A stretch of 64,000 nt of DNA from Microbulbifer sp. GL-2 (GCF_007183175.1 NZ_AP019807.1:372001-436000), one strand, 5' to 3'. Shown: positions 9,534-18,991, numbered from the stretch's first letter. Translations and numbers: made by a program. Notes: generated by a model from the sequence alone, not told the origin.

Positions 9534-10022
9534 CTACACATCCAGATTATGGCGTTCATGCCATTGCAGCAGGGATTCTTCAGGATAAACATCATAGACC
9601 TCATCACCCTCACGGATATCTGGCTCAATCCATAGTTTCGTATACTTCAGCATCATGTGAGTGCGCTGAGGGGGAACAGGCAGCTCGGTATCTATAGCCG
9701 AGGCAAAAGGGTGTACAAGCTCAGGCCAGCGCGGGTCCCAAAGCCAAAGTGCACTGCCACACCGGGAACAAAAATGGCGTTGCGCAGGACTTTCAGTAAT
9801 TTCTCCTCGCTTGGCGCCCCCTACCATGGCTTGATAAATCGATAGAAATTCCTCCCCCTCTACCTGCATTGAATTAAAATCTCCCCCCAAATTGATGGCA
9901 TAGCCCCCTCCTCCAGCAGTCTTTCGACATATAGAGCAATAGCAGCGATTAAATGGATAGGGTTGGCTAGAATTCAAGCTAAATTGTATCGACTGGCAAT
10001 GGCAAGAACCTTTAAGTTTCAC
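9534..10022 (-). CDS. GFA/CENP-V family protein
   Basis: Small zinc-binding protein of the glutathione-dependent formaldehyde-activating (GFA) family, 162 aa. The zinc ligands are visible: CHC near the N-terminus (residues 7-9), CYCSIC in the first third and FCSRCG in the centre. The family fold is known, but most members, including those of this size, have no proven activity, so formaldehyde metabolism should not be assumed. Start is GTG at 10022 with GGGAGG about 7 bases upstream. It stands alone, convergent with the di-heme oxidoreductase gene and divergent from the methyltransferase gene. Confidence 0.84.
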   Translation of the reverse strand: MKLKGSCHCQSIQFSLNSSQPYPFNRCYCSICRKTAGGGGYAINLGGDFNSMQVEGEEFLSIYQAMVGGAKRGEITESPAQRHFCSRCGSALWLWDPRWPELVHPFASAIDTELPVPPQRTHMMLKYTKLWIEPDIREGDEVYDVYPEESLLQWHERHNLDV

Positions 10023-10173
10023 TCTAAAGCCTCCCTGTGAACTTATTCTTCATCGCGTGATTAATCCAGATATGCATTGTTACCAGAATAGAAAATTGCA
10101 TATACCTAATCTGGTAAGTGTACCTGGACTAGACTGTAACCTCTCGCTGAGTAAGCAATAGGGTGCCAAAGTA

Positions 10174-10962
10174 ATGGATAAGCCGGTCAGACACGATAAA
10201 TGGCTTGCTCAAGAATATGTAAAGGCCTCCATCATGCAGTGGCGCCAAGCTATGGAGGCCATTCAGCGCTGTAATTATCAAGATGCATCAATGATTCTCG
10301 ATGTGGGTTGTGGCGATGGCAAAATCACCCGTTACCTGGCCGAACGTCTCAACAATGGCAGGATTATCGGTGTAGACCTTACCAAAGACATGATTCAATT
10401 CGCCCGCAAAGTCCACACTGGCCTCCCTAACCTTTCCTTCGAACAAATGAGCGCCGATGAAATTCAGCTTGAAGAACAGTTTGATTTTATTTTTTCTTTC
10501 AGTTGCCTGCACTGGGTAGCGGACCAGCAAAAGGTATGGGATGGCTTCTACAAGCATTTAAAAGAGGGCGGTAAGGTCGTAGCCGGCTTTCAGGTTGACC
10601 ATGAAAATTTCTGGGGTACCGTTTCCGAATTTCAGAACTCTGCTCAATGGCACAATCATTTCGTAAACTTTGTAGACCCCTACAACCATTACTCTCTGAA
10701 TGACATGAAAAATTACATTGAAAATCCAGGCTTCTACATTTCAAGGATCGATGAAATTTATCATGTGGAAAATTTCGAGACACCTAACAAGCTATCCTCC
10801 TTTTTCCTCTCTTGGGTGCCACAGTTTCGTCACTTGGAAAACCCTCTACGCGAGCAATTTGCACAACAAGTAATGGATAAATATTATAAAAAGATAGACT
10901 TCAGGATGCAGAAGCGAGCAGGAGTTAGAATCAAACGCTTTATAATTGAGGCGGAAAAATAA
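10174..10962 (+). CDS. Class I SAM-dependent methyltransferase
   Basis: Soluble methyltransferase, 262 aa. Motif I is clear (ILDVGCGDGK near residues 40-50), followed by the acidic end of strand 2 (IIGVDLT) and a motif IV-like FDFIFSFSCLHW. The overall layout resembles trans-aconitate or juvenile-hormone-acid methyltransferases, but the substrate cannot be predicted. The start is ATG at 10174 with no strong ribosome site. There is no operon partner: the next gene on this strand starts at 12336. Downstream 10963-11199 shows no feature. Confidence 0.8.
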   Translation: MDKPVRHDKWLAQEYVKASIMQWRQAMEAIQRCNYQDASMILDVGCGDGKITRYLAERLNNGRIIGVDLTKDMIQFARKVHTGLPNLSFEQMSADEIQLEEQFDFIFSFSCLHWVADQQKVWDGFYKHLKEGGKVVAGFQVDHENFWGTVSEFQNSAQWHNHFVNFVDPYNHYSLNDMKNYIENPGFYISRIDEIYHVENFETPNKLSSFFLSWVPQFRHLENPLREQFAQQVMDKYYKKIDFRMQKRAGVRIKRFIIEAEK

Positions 10963-11199
10963 CAGTGAATAAAACTAGGTAATCCGTGGCTCTCAATAAG
11001 CGTATAAATCACCCACTCGCAACGGGAAAGATCCCCTTCAATAATGAGCTCCTAAAACCAACCCTTCAAATTCTACCAACTCCATTTAAGGTATTTTAAA
11101 CCTGAAAATGATATTTAGCAGAAAACCAAATTTGAACAATTAAACTCAAGGTGCAGCCCTTAGAAAGCAGCTCCACCCCAACCCCAAATCATCTCTCAA

Positions 11200-12024
11200 T
11201 TACTGGAAGCGAGGCATTTCATAGAGATCAACAGCCAAACAGGAAGCAATCAAGTTCCTCTTGCAGAAATTATAACCGGTGAGCTTACTGACCAAACCTT
11301 CCTTGCCCAATAAGCGCAGAGTAATTTCCTCCAGTGAAAGCCCCTTTTTTTGTAGCTCTTGTGATTCACCAGTAAGATTGAGCAGAAATTCATACTTCTC
11401 ATTGAGCTGATGCCAGCCCTTCTCTACTACTCCACGATGTGGACAAAGAATTACGTCAAATTGCTGGTCAAGTACACCCTTGATACTTTTCAATAGAGTA
11501 GGTATATGCTCATCGATCCGAAGGAATTTTAGATAATTAGCAATGTATAGATCTGCACTGAAGAGCCAGCCACGCTCCTGTATTAGATAACAAGTCATAT
11601 CCTTGGCATGACCTGGGCTAAACAGGGGGACAACTTTTTCCTTGCCAATAGAAATCTCTTGCGGCAATGGTGCCGCCTCAGCCTTTCCCGCAGTGCCCCA
11701 AAAGAGTTTTTGCATAGGAGGAATTCGGAATCCTTTCTTCAGGATCCCGATGGTCTGCTCCGGTGCCAGAGCCTGAACGCCAGTCAGGCGATGGATAACC
11801 CCAGCATTGCCACTATGGTCTTCATGGTGATGGGTGAGCAGAAGTTGATTGATAGGGCCACTTTGGATAAAGGGCTTGACATAACGCCACTGGTTACTGG
11901 GACCAGTGTCGATAACCGTGCCTTTAAGCCTGTAGACAACAAATGTGGTATTGACTCCCATATTAAAGCGGCCAACACGCAGTGCATCGAGATCCTGGTA
12001 GCGAAAAGATTCACGTACAGACAT
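11200..12024 (-). CDS. MBL-fold metallohydrolase (paralogue 2)
   Basis: Zinc hydrolase of the metallo-beta-lactamase superfamily, 274 aa, and the closest relative in the window of the protein at 158-973. The same metal-site motifs occur at the same spacing: THHHEDHSGN, SPGHAKDMTCYL, the Asp in FSADLY and CPHRG. Both also share a C-terminal stretch (GYNF.KRNLIASC) not usual for the superfamily, which marks them as one subfamily. GAGGG lies 7 bases before the ATG at 12024. No signal peptide is present. It is divergent from the PAP2 phosphatase gene. Confidence 0.82.
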   Translation of the reverse strand: MSVRESFRYQDLDALRVGRFNMGVNTTFVVYRLKGTVIDTGPSNQWRYVKPFIQSGPINQLLLTHHHEDHSGNAGVIHRLTGVQALAPEQTIGILKKGFRIPPMQKLFWGTAGKAEAAPLPQEISIGKEKVVPLFSPGHAKDMTCYLIQERGWLFSADLYIANYLKFLRIDEHIPTLLKSIKGVLDQQFDVILCPHRGVVEKGWHQLNEKYEFLLNLTGESQELQKKGLSLEEITLRLLGKEGLVSKLTGYNFCKRNLIASCLAVDLYEMPRFQ

Positions 12025-12335
12025 GGGGTACCCTCTAAATCAATGGGCGCTATTCTTATGCGAATATAGGGCGGATGATATTGCAAATCCCTTGAAATCG
12101 GGTGACATATTACTACTCAAAATTGCACACAAAGAACCCCGGGGCATTCTTGTAGTAATTCCAGTAAGTTATATGTCTGACCAGTCTAAATATTAACGAG
12201 TACTATCAATGTACTGTTCTCCCCTCAATTTTATAAGAGGTGTCTTTACAAGCTTGCTTAGAGCGCCAAACTCCAACCTGCTGTCGCTGGAGGATCAACT
12301 CTAAGTTCTGCGCTGTATGCTTACCTGGGGACACC
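12025..12335. other. Divergent intergenic region
   Basis: About 310 bases between the divergent MBL hydrolase and PAP2 phosphatase genes, so it should hold both promoters. An in-frame upstream ATG at 12240 would extend the phosphatase by 32 residues, but it lacks a good ribosome site and the extension is Cys-rich and unlike the family. No operator or structured RNA was recognised. Confidence 0.4.
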
Positions 12336-13028
12336 ATGAAGAAAATTTTTAGAAGTGCAGGAAGTGCTTTGGTTCGCCTGGATCAGAATTTACTCAAATG
12401 GGCCTACCGGCGCAGTTACAGGAAGTCCAACCTTTTGGATATTTTGGTGCTGACAGGGGATGCCCCCTTCTGGATGCTCAGTGTATTCTTTTTTGCTGCT
12501 GCGGGAGAGTTTTATAACAGCCTGGCCTTAGAAAACATCTCCATATTGTTAATGTTTGCCTTGATCATCAGCAACCTCCTGTACACTCCTCTAAAACGAC
12601 ATTTTAAAAGATTGCGCCCATATGCTGATGAAAATCTGCAAAAATTACTGGGAATTCAAATTAACAATAGAGATCCAGGGAGTGCCTCTAAAGCAATAGA
12701 AAGTTTTCCTTCCGGTCATGTAGTTTGGACATCGGTCAGTGTAATTGTAATTTGCAGCCAATTTGGCTGGCCGGCGGTGCTACTGCTTGGTTGGCTCATT
12801 GTTGCCATGATATTTTTACGGCCATATCTGGGAGTTCATTACCCAAGTGATACTCTGGCCGGGCTGGCACTGGGTTCAGCTGTTGGTGTGTTGACGATCC
12901 ACCTGTCACCTGCCCTGATTAATCTCTTGAAATATGTAAAGGGACACAACCTGCTGATCTTCGTCTATTGGGCCTGTATCGGTTTATTCTTGTTTTTTGG
13001 ATTTAAATCCTGGAAGCATAGAATCTAG
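12336..13028 (+). CDS. PAP2-family membrane phosphatase
   Basis: Integral-membrane phosphatase of the PAP2/undecaprenyl-pyrophosphatase type, 230 aa. The three-part active site is present: KRHFKRLRP (motif 1, KX6RP), PSGHVVW (motif 2) and a GVHYPSDTLAG segment (motif 3). About six membrane segments surround these motifs. Likely substrates are lipid phosphates such as undecaprenyl pyrophosphate or phosphatidic acid; which one is not shown by sequence. The ATG at 12336 is chosen because GGGG lies 5 bases upstream. Downstream, 13029-13218 is gene-free. Confidence 0.86.
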   Translation: MKKIFRSAGSALVRLDQNLLKWAYRRSYRKSNLLDILVLTGDAPFWMLSVFFFAAAGEFYNSLALENISILLMFALIISNLLYTPLKRHFKRLRPYADENLQKLLGIQINNRDPGSASKAIESFPSGHVVWTSVSVIVICSQFGWPAVLLLGWLIVAMIFLRPYLGVHYPSDTLAGLALGSAVGVLTIHLSPALINLLKYVKGHNLLIFVYWACIGLFLFFGFKSWKHRI

Positions 13029-13218
13029 GGTCTGTTAATACCGCTTGATACCATTAATTTGACTATAAAAGCGCTTACCAAGGCGCAAGGAATGTAACTT
13101 GGTTGTTCCAAATAAGCAACGAGTAATACAGAGTAACTATACGACAGCTCTAATGCCTTACTGGAATAGAAAAAGCCGCTGGCAAGGCCTCTATAAATTA
13201 CTGCAAACAGCGCCCTAG

Positions 13219-13917
13219 CTAACCTGAGGGCAGCTCCGTTAAGGATATCACTTCAATTCCAGCCTGTGTATAACGCCAGCACAGATTAAAACTACACAAT
13301 TTCATGCCATAGATACGCTCCGGGTCCCTCTTCTGGTATGCGGGGCGGGGGTCTTGGGCCAACACCTGTTCGATTAAACACGGTAGATTCGTTCCCCAAT
13401 CATCACGAAATGCCTCAGCTTTTTGCAGAATTTCCTCGGGGATATATACCGGGATCAATTCTGGCGCTGTATCGGCAAATGCGCTCTCCGCCGATGGCAG
13501 CGCATCTGCGTAGGGCACATAGGGTTTGATATCCAGCACCGGGGTTCCGTCCACTAAATCCGCACCAGCAACAATTAATTCCACTTTTGGTGAGGTTCGT
13601 ATTTCCAACAGGCGGACTACAGAAAGACCAATATTATTTGGACGGAACGGTGAGCGGGTGGCGAGCACGCCCAGCTTTTTATTGCCCCCCAACCGCGGGG
13701 GGCGAACTTTGGCCGACCACTGCCCGGCAGCTTGGTGAAACTGGAATACCACCCAGATATGGCTGTTCTCTTCGAGCCCCGCCACCGCATCCGCCACATT
13801 TAGCGGCGCCAACAGTTCAATGCTGGCACGGCTGGCATTGGCGAGCATTGGCTGCCGGGGAACGCCAAACTTTTCACCAAAGCAGGAATGCACGCGCGCG
13901 ATAGGCTCAACAACCAT
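13219..13917 (-). CDS. trmO: tRNA t6A37 N6-methyltransferase TrmO
   Basis: SAM-dependent methyltransferase that adds a methyl group to t6A at position 37 of tRNA-Thr(GGU), 232 aa, close to the E. coli length of 235. The N-terminal TsaA/UPF0066 beta-barrel is recognisable from PIARVHS and LATRSPFRPNNIG, the latter being the conserved SAM-binding signature. The C-terminal part carries DIKPYVPYAD. It is 54 bases from the 3' end of gabD, which lies upstream on the same strand; the two could be co-transcribed although they are unrelated in function. Confidence 0.9.
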   Translation of the reverse strand: MVVEPIARVHSCFGEKFGVPRQPMLANASRASIELLAPLNVADAVAGLEENSHIWVVFQFHQAAGQWSAKVRPPRLGGNKKLGVLATRSPFRPNNIGLSVVRLLEIRTSPKVELIVAGADLVDGTPVLDIKPYVPYADALPSAESAFADTAPELIPVYIPEEILQKAEAFRDDWGTNLPCLIEQVLAQDPRPAYQKRDPERIYGMKLCSFNLCWRYTQAGIEVISLTELPSG

Positions 13918-13971
13918 GGAAATTCCAGACAGCCAAAAATCAGCTGGGCATTTTAAACTAGTTATAGGTAT

Positions 13972-15435
13972 TTATTTATCAATACCGCCTATGCACAGGT
14001 ATTTTACTTCCAGGTAATCCTCTATACCGTACTTGGAACCCTCTCGCCCCTGGCCAGATTCCTTTACGCCGCCGAAAGGTGCCATCTCATTGGAGATAAT
14101 ACCCTCATTAACACCCACCATGCCGTACTCCAATGCTTCAGATACACGACAGATGCGACCAATATCCCGTGAATAGAAATATGAGGCGAGTCCGAATTCA
14201 GTATCATTCGCCATTCGCACTGCCTCTTCTTCAGTAGAGAATTTGTATAGTGGCGCAACCGGGCCGAAAATTTCCTCCCTAAATAGATGCATCTTGTCAG
14301 AGGCATCACCTAGCACCATTGGGTTGTAGAAATGATCGCCCATAGGACTTGGCCCTCCGGCTACCAGGGTCCGCGCACCTTTTTGCAACGCATCCTCTAC
14401 TAAAGACTCCACCTTCTTGACCGCTTTGGCTGTGATCATTGGGCCAACATCGGTTTTCGCATCAACACCATTGCCCACGGTGAGATTATTAACCGCCTCT
14501 ATAAACTTACCCAAAAATGCTTCATAAACTCCTTCTTGCACGAAAATCCGGTTGGCACACACACAGGTCTGGCCTGCATTGCGGTACTTACAGATGATGG
14601 CGCCTTTTACCGCTTCATCCAGGTCTGCATCATCAAAAACAATAAATGGAGCATTGCCTCCCAGCTCCATGGAAGTTTTCTTCATGGTCTGGGCGCATTG
14701 GGCCTGCAATAACTTGCCCACAGCAGTGGAGCCGGTAAAAGTAAACTTGCGCACCAAGGGATTTGAAGTCATTTCGGCACCGATAGCTGGTGCATTCTGC
14801 CCAACCACGATATTAAAAACTCCTGCGGGGATACCCGCTTCCTCTGCCAATACAGCCAGTGACAGGGCGGACAGTGGTGTTTCCTGAGCGGGCTTGGCAA
14901 TAAAGGGACAACCGGCGGCCAGGGCCGGGGCCATCTTGCGGGCAATCATCGCACTGGGGAAATTCCAGGGCGTAATTGAACAGGTAACACCCACCGGCTG
15001 CTTGATAACTACAATGCGGCGGTCGCTGGCAGGCGGAGCTATCACGTCGCCATAAACACGTTTGGCTTCTTCGGAAAACCATTCGAGATAGCTGGCGCCG
15101 TAGATAATTTCAGTATGCGACTCGGAGAGGGGTTTGCCTTGCTCGGCAGTGAGGATTCTGGCCAGATCTTCGGTATTGGCAATAATCAGGTCATACCAGC
15201 GGCGCAGTATTCTGGCCCGCTCCTTAACCGGAGTTGCCATCCAGGAAGGCCAGGCCTCAGTTGCGCCCTCAATGGCGCGGCGGGTCTCATCGGCTCCCAG
15301 ATCAGCGGGGCTTGCAACCACTTTGCCGGTGGCGGGGTCGGTGACATCAAAAGTGGCACCGGAATCAGCATCGATCCACTGGCCATTAATATAAGACTGG
15401 GTGCGCAGTAGCGCGGGGTTAGTCAGCTCCAGCAT
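13972..15435 (-). CDS. gabD: NAD(P)-dependent succinate-semialdehyde dehydrogenase
   Basis: Aldehyde dehydrogenase of the GabD type, 487 aa (E. coli GabD 482). Visible motifs: the cofactor-binding TPWNFPSAM and FTGSTAVGK, the general-base glutamate in MELGGNAPF, and the catalytic cysteine in NAGQTCVCANR. It oxidises succinate semialdehyde to succinate at the end of GABA degradation; no gabT lies next to it, so the local role could also be a broader semialdehyde. ATG at 15435 is preferred over 15441 because AAGGAG lies 6 bases upstream of the former and abuts the latter. It lies downstream of der, with a hairpin between. Confidence 0.88.
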   Translation of the reverse strand: MLELTNPALLRTQSYINGQWIDADSGATFDVTDPATGKVVASPADLGADETRRAIEGATEAWPSWMATPVKERARILRRWYDLIIANTEDLARILTAEQGKPLSESHTEIIYGASYLEWFSEEAKRVYGDVIAPPASDRRIVVIKQPVGVTCSITPWNFPSAMIARKMAPALAAGCPFIAKPAQETPLSALSLAVLAEEAGIPAGVFNIVVGQNAPAIGAEMTSNPLVRKFTFTGSTAVGKLLQAQCAQTMKKTSMELGGNAPFIVFDDADLDEAVKGAIICKYRNAGQTCVCANRIFVQEGVYEAFLGKFIEAVNNLTVGNGVDAKTDVGPMITAKAVKKVESLVEDALQKGARTLVAGGPSPMGDHFYNPMVLGDASDKMHLFREEIFGPVAPLYKFSTEEEAVRMANDTEFGLASYFYSRDIGRICRVSEALEYGMVGVNEGIISNEMAPFGGVKESGQGREGSKYGIEDYLEVKYLCIGGIDK

Positions 15436-15511
15436 TGCCATCTCCTTATGGTGTCTTGCCAGATCCCCTTTCAGCGGGAATCAACTGCTTACGATATTAA
15501 CCCGTAATGCG

Positions 15512-15538
15512 CCCCTCACAGTGCATCACTGCGAGGGG
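15512..15538. terminator. Hairpin between der and gabD
   Basis: Near-perfect inverted repeat: CCCCTC-A-CAGTG, loop CAT, then CACTG-C-GAGGGG, giving 11 pairs with one internal A/C mismatch. It lies 37 bases past the der stop and before gabD. Neither side has a good U tract, so it is a candidate transcript-end or stabilising hairpin rather than a textbook intrinsic terminator. Confidence 0.4.
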
Positions 15539-15574
15539 ATTTGCGACACAAAGACCGGCCGACGCTCTGAGAAT

Positions 15575-16969
15575 TTATTTTTTCTTTTTTACAAACTTCA
15601 TCAGGCGACGTTTCTTGGCTTTCTGCCGGTCTGTCAGCTTGTTTTTCTTATCCGAATAGGGATTCGCACCAGTGCGGAATTCAACTTTCACCGGAGTACC
15701 ATGCAGTTCCAAGGCCTTGCGGAAAGTCTTTTCCAGATAGCGTACGTAGTGGGCCGGTACCTGTTCCGTCTGGTTGCCATGGATTACGATAACCGGTGGG
15801 TTCTGGCCTCCAGCATGGGCGTAGCGCAGCTTGATACGATGGCCATGCACCATGGGAGGTTGGTGCTCACTTACTGCCCACTGCAGGATACGTGTCAGGT
15901 GGTTGGTGGACAGCTTATCTGTTGCGCTCTGAAAAGCCGCTTCTATGGATTCGTACAAGTGGCCGACACCTGTGCCGTGCAGCGCAGAGATAAAATGCAC
16001 ATCGGCAAACTCCACAAAGCGCAGACGTCGCTCCAGCTCCGCTTTCACATAGTCGCGGTGCTCGGCCTCCAGTCCATCCCACTTATTCAACGCCACAACC
16101 AGGGCCCGACCGGCTTGGATCACACTGCCCATCAGGTGCATATCCTGGTCAACCAGGCCCTCACGGGCGTCGACCACCAGCACCACGACATTAGCGTCTT
16201 CCACTGCCTGCAGGGTTTTCACAATCGAAAACTTCTCTACCGACTCCTTGATATTCTTGCGTCGGCGGATGCCCGCAGTGTCTATCAGGGTGTAGGGCTT
16301 CTCGTCGCGCTCATAGTTGATATAAACACTGTCGCGGGTGGTACCTGGCTGGTCATAAACTACAACACGGTCCTCACCCAGCAGGCGATTCACCAGGGTG
16401 GATTTACCCACATTCGGGCGACCGACGATAGCGATCTTGATCCCGGTGGCCTCTTCAGCTTCCTCGGGTTCCACCACTTCAGGCAGATCCTTCACCACAC
16501 GCTGCATCAGGGTGCGCACACCGCGACCGTGCGTAGCAGTAGTTGGGAAAAGCTCACCAATTCCCAGCTCGTAGAATGGCGCGAGGGCAATATCCGGGTT
16601 GACCCCATCGACCTTGTTCGCCACCAGTAAGGTTGGCTTGGAACGTGTGCGCAGTCGTTCGGCGATCATTTCATCAGCTGGAGTGAGACCGGCGCGACTG
16701 TCCACCAGGAACAAGACAATATCCGACTCCTCGATAGCCTGCATGGACTGCTCGGCCATAGCGGCATCGATGCCCTCTTCCCCACCGCTGATCCCCCCAG
16801 TATCAACGAGGAGCACTTTGTGTCCGTCAATTTCCGCCTCGCCGTATTTGCGGTCACGGGTGAGGCCGGCGTAGTTGGCTACCAAAGCGTCGCGGCTCTT
16901 GGTAAGACGGTTGAACAGTGTGGATTTGCCCACGTTGGGGCGCCCGACCAGGGCGATTACTGGCAGCAT
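15575..16969 (-). CDS. der: Ribosome biogenesis GTPase Der (EngA)
   Basis: Essential double-domain GTPase needed for assembly of the 50S subunit, 464 aa. Two complete G domains are visible, each with GRPNVGKST (G1), a DTAG/DTGG G3 and an NKxD G4 (NKVDG and NKWDG), followed by the KH-like domain and a very basic C-terminal tail ending in a run of lysines. ATG at 16969 gives the canonical N-terminus MLPVIALVGRPN. A longer frame to 17032 would start upstream of a terminator stem and is rejected. It is the last gene of the conserved block after bamB, but the intervening terminator (17001-17025) suggests reduced read-through. Confidence 0.95.
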   Translation of the reverse strand: MLPVIALVGRPNVGKSTLFNRLTKSRDALVANYAGLTRDRKYGEAEIDGHKVLLVDTGGISGGEEGIDAAMAEQSMQAIEESDIVLFLVDSRAGLTPADEMIAERLRTRSKPTLLVANKVDGVNPDIALAPFYELGIGELFPTTATHGRGVRTLMQRVVKDLPEVVEPEEAEEATGIKIAIVGRPNVGKSTLVNRLLGEDRVVVYDQPGTTRDSVYINYERDEKPYTLIDTAGIRRRKNIKESVEKFSIVKTLQAVEDANVVVLVVDAREGLVDQDMHLMGSVIQAGRALVVALNKWDGLEAEHRDYVKAELERRLRFVEFADVHFISALHGTGVGHLYESIEAAFQSATDKLSTNHLTRILQWAVSEHQPPMVHGHRIKLRYAHAGGQNPPVIVIHGNQTEQVPAHYVRYLEKTFRKALELHGTPVKVEFRTGANPYSDKKNKLTDRQKAKKRRLMKFVKKKK

Positions 16970-17000
16970 ACAAATTCTGGCTTTTAGCCTAATAAATAAA

Positions 17001-17025
17001 TACAAACGCCCGCACAAGGCGGGCG
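17001..17025 (-). terminator. Intrinsic terminator after bamB
   Basis: Perfect 7-bp stem CGCCCGC / GCGGGCG (17007-17013 and 17019-17025) with a 5-base loop. On the minus strand it is followed by a T-rich stretch (TTTGTATTTATTTATT). It lies between bamB and der, so it probably limits transcription from the upstream genes into der. Confidence 0.7.
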
Positions 17026-17114
17026 ATTTCAATTCGCCTGCGGAGCAGGCTCCTTTTGCGGGCCCGAGGGCCCACTGGCGGACATACTGCCCGCCGCATC
17101 AATATTGTGCGTTT

Positions 17115-18278
17115 TTAACTCTGAGCGAGGCGCAGGGCAACCAGCTCACCGTCGTCCGAGAGGACAAACAGCAGATCACCATCCACCAGCATTGGGATAC
17201 GAACCGCATCGCCATCGACCTGTTCACGACCGATAATTTGTCCCGTATTCGGGTCGAGAACATGCAGGTAACCTTCCAGGTCACCGACAACGACAACATC
17301 CTGGAAATAAGCCGGCCCGCTCAGTTCACGACGCAGCAATTCACTGTTGGTCCAAACAATCTGACCAGTGCCCACATTGTAGGCGTTGACGTTGCCGGAA
17401 GCACCACTCAGGTAGACATGGCCACCACCGACTGCCACCGCGTGGTGTGTGGATGCATCGCGCGCCCATAGACCGCGCCCGCCATCTTTGGAGAGAGCGA
17501 CAACACGCCCCTGGTAACTGGCTGCAAAAATCAGGTCACCGCGTACAACCGGTGAGCCGTCGATATCCACAACCCGCTCCAGCTCGGCAGAACCCTGCGG
17601 GATTGCCACGCGCTGTTCCCAGCGGGGAATACCGTCACGGGCGTCCAGGGCGATCAACTTGCCATTATCTAGTCCGGCGAGCACCAAACCACCGCTGATT
17701 ACCGGTGCCGCAGTGCCGCGCAGGGTCAACACCGGAAGAATGGTATTGTGGTTCCACAATTCCTCACCAGTGCCCGCATCCAGGCCAACCAGCTTACCAT
17801 CTACAGTTTGCAAAACCACAACCCCGGAACCGACTGCAGGTGCGGAAACCACCTCTCCAGAGACTTGGTAATTCCAAAGTTTTGCACCGCTGTTTAAGTC
17901 CAGCGCTATGGCTCGACCGCGATAGTCCACCACTACGGCAACACCCAGGCCGACACCGACACCACCGCTCAATTCGATATCCAGGTCAGTTTCCCATTGG
18001 GTCTGACCAGTACTGCGTTCAAATGCGATGATTTCACCATCGCTGTTGGCAGCAACTAATTTGCCATCGGCCAGGCCCGGCTGCAGCATGGCGTAGCGCT
18101 TCTCGTCGATATCGCCAATACTCGCTGACCAGACTTCGCGCAGCTCGACACTGCTGGTGATTTCCACCAGTTCTACCGGATCGACATCTTCCTTTTCATC
18201 GTTGGAGGCACAGGCAGCAAGGGCGATCGCCAGGGCCACTGCAACTGTACGCCCTGCAGCGCGATTGAGAAATCCCAT
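17115..18278 (-). CDS. bamB: Outer-membrane assembly lipoprotein BamB
   Basis: Lipoprotein subunit of the BAM complex, which inserts beta-barrel proteins into the outer membrane; 387 aa. The lipobox is LAAC with Cys23 as lipidation site, followed by an acidic linker and an eight-bladed PQQ-type beta-propeller whose blades show the recurring G-x-L-x-A-L-D/N pattern with a following W (for example LNSGAKLWNY, DAGTGEELWNH). Its start codon overlaps the yfgM stop in a TAATG, indicating translational coupling. The position between yfgM and der matches the arrangement in many gammaproteobacteria. Confidence 0.94.
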   Translation of the reverse strand: MGFLNRAAGRTVAVALAIALAACASNDEKEDVDPVELVEITSSVELREVWSASIGDIDEKRYAMLQPGLADGKLVAANSDGEIIAFERSTGQTQWETDLDIELSGGVGVGLGVAVVVDYRGRAIALDLNSGAKLWNYQVSGEVVSAPAVGSGVVVLQTVDGKLVGLDAGTGEELWNHNTILPVLTLRGTAAPVISGGLVLAGLDNGKLIALDARDGIPRWEQRVAIPQGSAELERVVDIDGSPVVRGDLIFAASYQGRVVALSKDGGRGLWARDASTHHAVAVGGGHVYLSGASGNVNAYNVGTGQIVWTNSELLRRELSGPAYFQDVVVVGDLEGYLHVLDPNTGQIIGREQVDGDAVRIPMLVDGDLLFVLSDDGELVALRLAQS

Positions 18279-18991
18279 TACTCATCTCCCTCTGGTACTG
18301 GCTCACTTTGATTCTGTTCCTGTGCACCTTCTTTACCAGTAACGGCTAGGCTATCGGCCTTGAGGCGCAGTAACTGGGTGCTACCGGCCTGCTCGGGCAG
18401 CAACTCGGAAATTGCCTTCTCGTACGCGGCATAAGCGCCGGCATTATCCCCTTTCTGTTTCAGGATATCGCCACGAGTTTCAGAGTAGAGCGCAGCAAAC
18501 GCCGGAGGTACAGTGCCCTCAATCAATTTCAGGGCCTCATCCGGATTGCCGCGCGCAGCTATCACAGACGCGAGGCGGCGCTTGGCCAGCAATTCAAGGG
18601 CAGTCTCCCCGGTATTGTCGATCACCCACTGCAGTTGCTGCTGCGCAGCTTCCAAATCATTACTATCTGCAGAAATGGCAGCCAAGCGCAATGATGCCTG
18701 GCTGGCGTAGATGCGGCTGCCAAATTCGTTTTTCAGCTGCTCAGCAAGAGTTTTTGCTGTCGTCAGCTGCTTGTTATCCGGCTGGTTATTGTTGGCAGAT
18801 ACCGCCTCAATAAAATTTTGGTACAGGTCAGAAGCGGCTTCGGCATTGGCGCGCTGGTCACCCTGCCACCACTGATAGCCGAAGTAGCCGGCGAGAGCGA
18901 GGACTACGCCGGTAACGATGCCCCTGCCGTTTTCCGCCCACCAGCGCTTTATCGTTTCTATTTGTTCTTGTTCGGTAAGATGCTCAGACAT
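18278..18991 (-). CDS. yfgM: YfgM-family TPR protein (SecYEG/periplasmic chaperone ancillary)
   Basis: Inner-membrane protein with one N-terminal helix (about residues 24-43, VTGVVLALAGYFGYQWW) and a periplasmic tetratricopeptide-like domain, 237 aa. In E. coli YfgM associates with SecYEG and PpiD and hands substrates to periplasmic chaperones; the same role is inferred here from family and position. The cytoplasmic lead MSEHLTEQEQIETIKRWW is typical. The C-terminus ends in an acidic tail. It sits between hisS and bamB and shares a TAATG overlap with bamB. Confidence 0.9.
   Translation of the reverse strand: MSEHLTEQEQIETIKRWWAENGRGIVTGVVLALAGYFGYQWWQGDQRANAEAASDLYQNFIEAVSANNNQPDNKQLTTAKTLAEQLKNEFGSRIYASQASLRLAAISADSNDLEAAQQQLQWVIDNTGETALELLAKRRLASVIAARGNPDEALKLIEGTVPPAFAALYSETRGDILKQKGDNAGAYAAYEKAISELLPEQAGSTQLLRLKADSLAVTGKEGAQEQNQSEPVPEGDE

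Noticed and set aside
13029..13218. Possible insertion-sequence remnant downstream of the PAP2 gene
   Set aside because: No terminal inverted repeats, transposase fragment or target duplication could be found.
15401..16630. Long plus-strand frame (409 codons) opposite der
   Set aside because: Antisense shadow of Der; both GTPase domains are intact on the minus strand.
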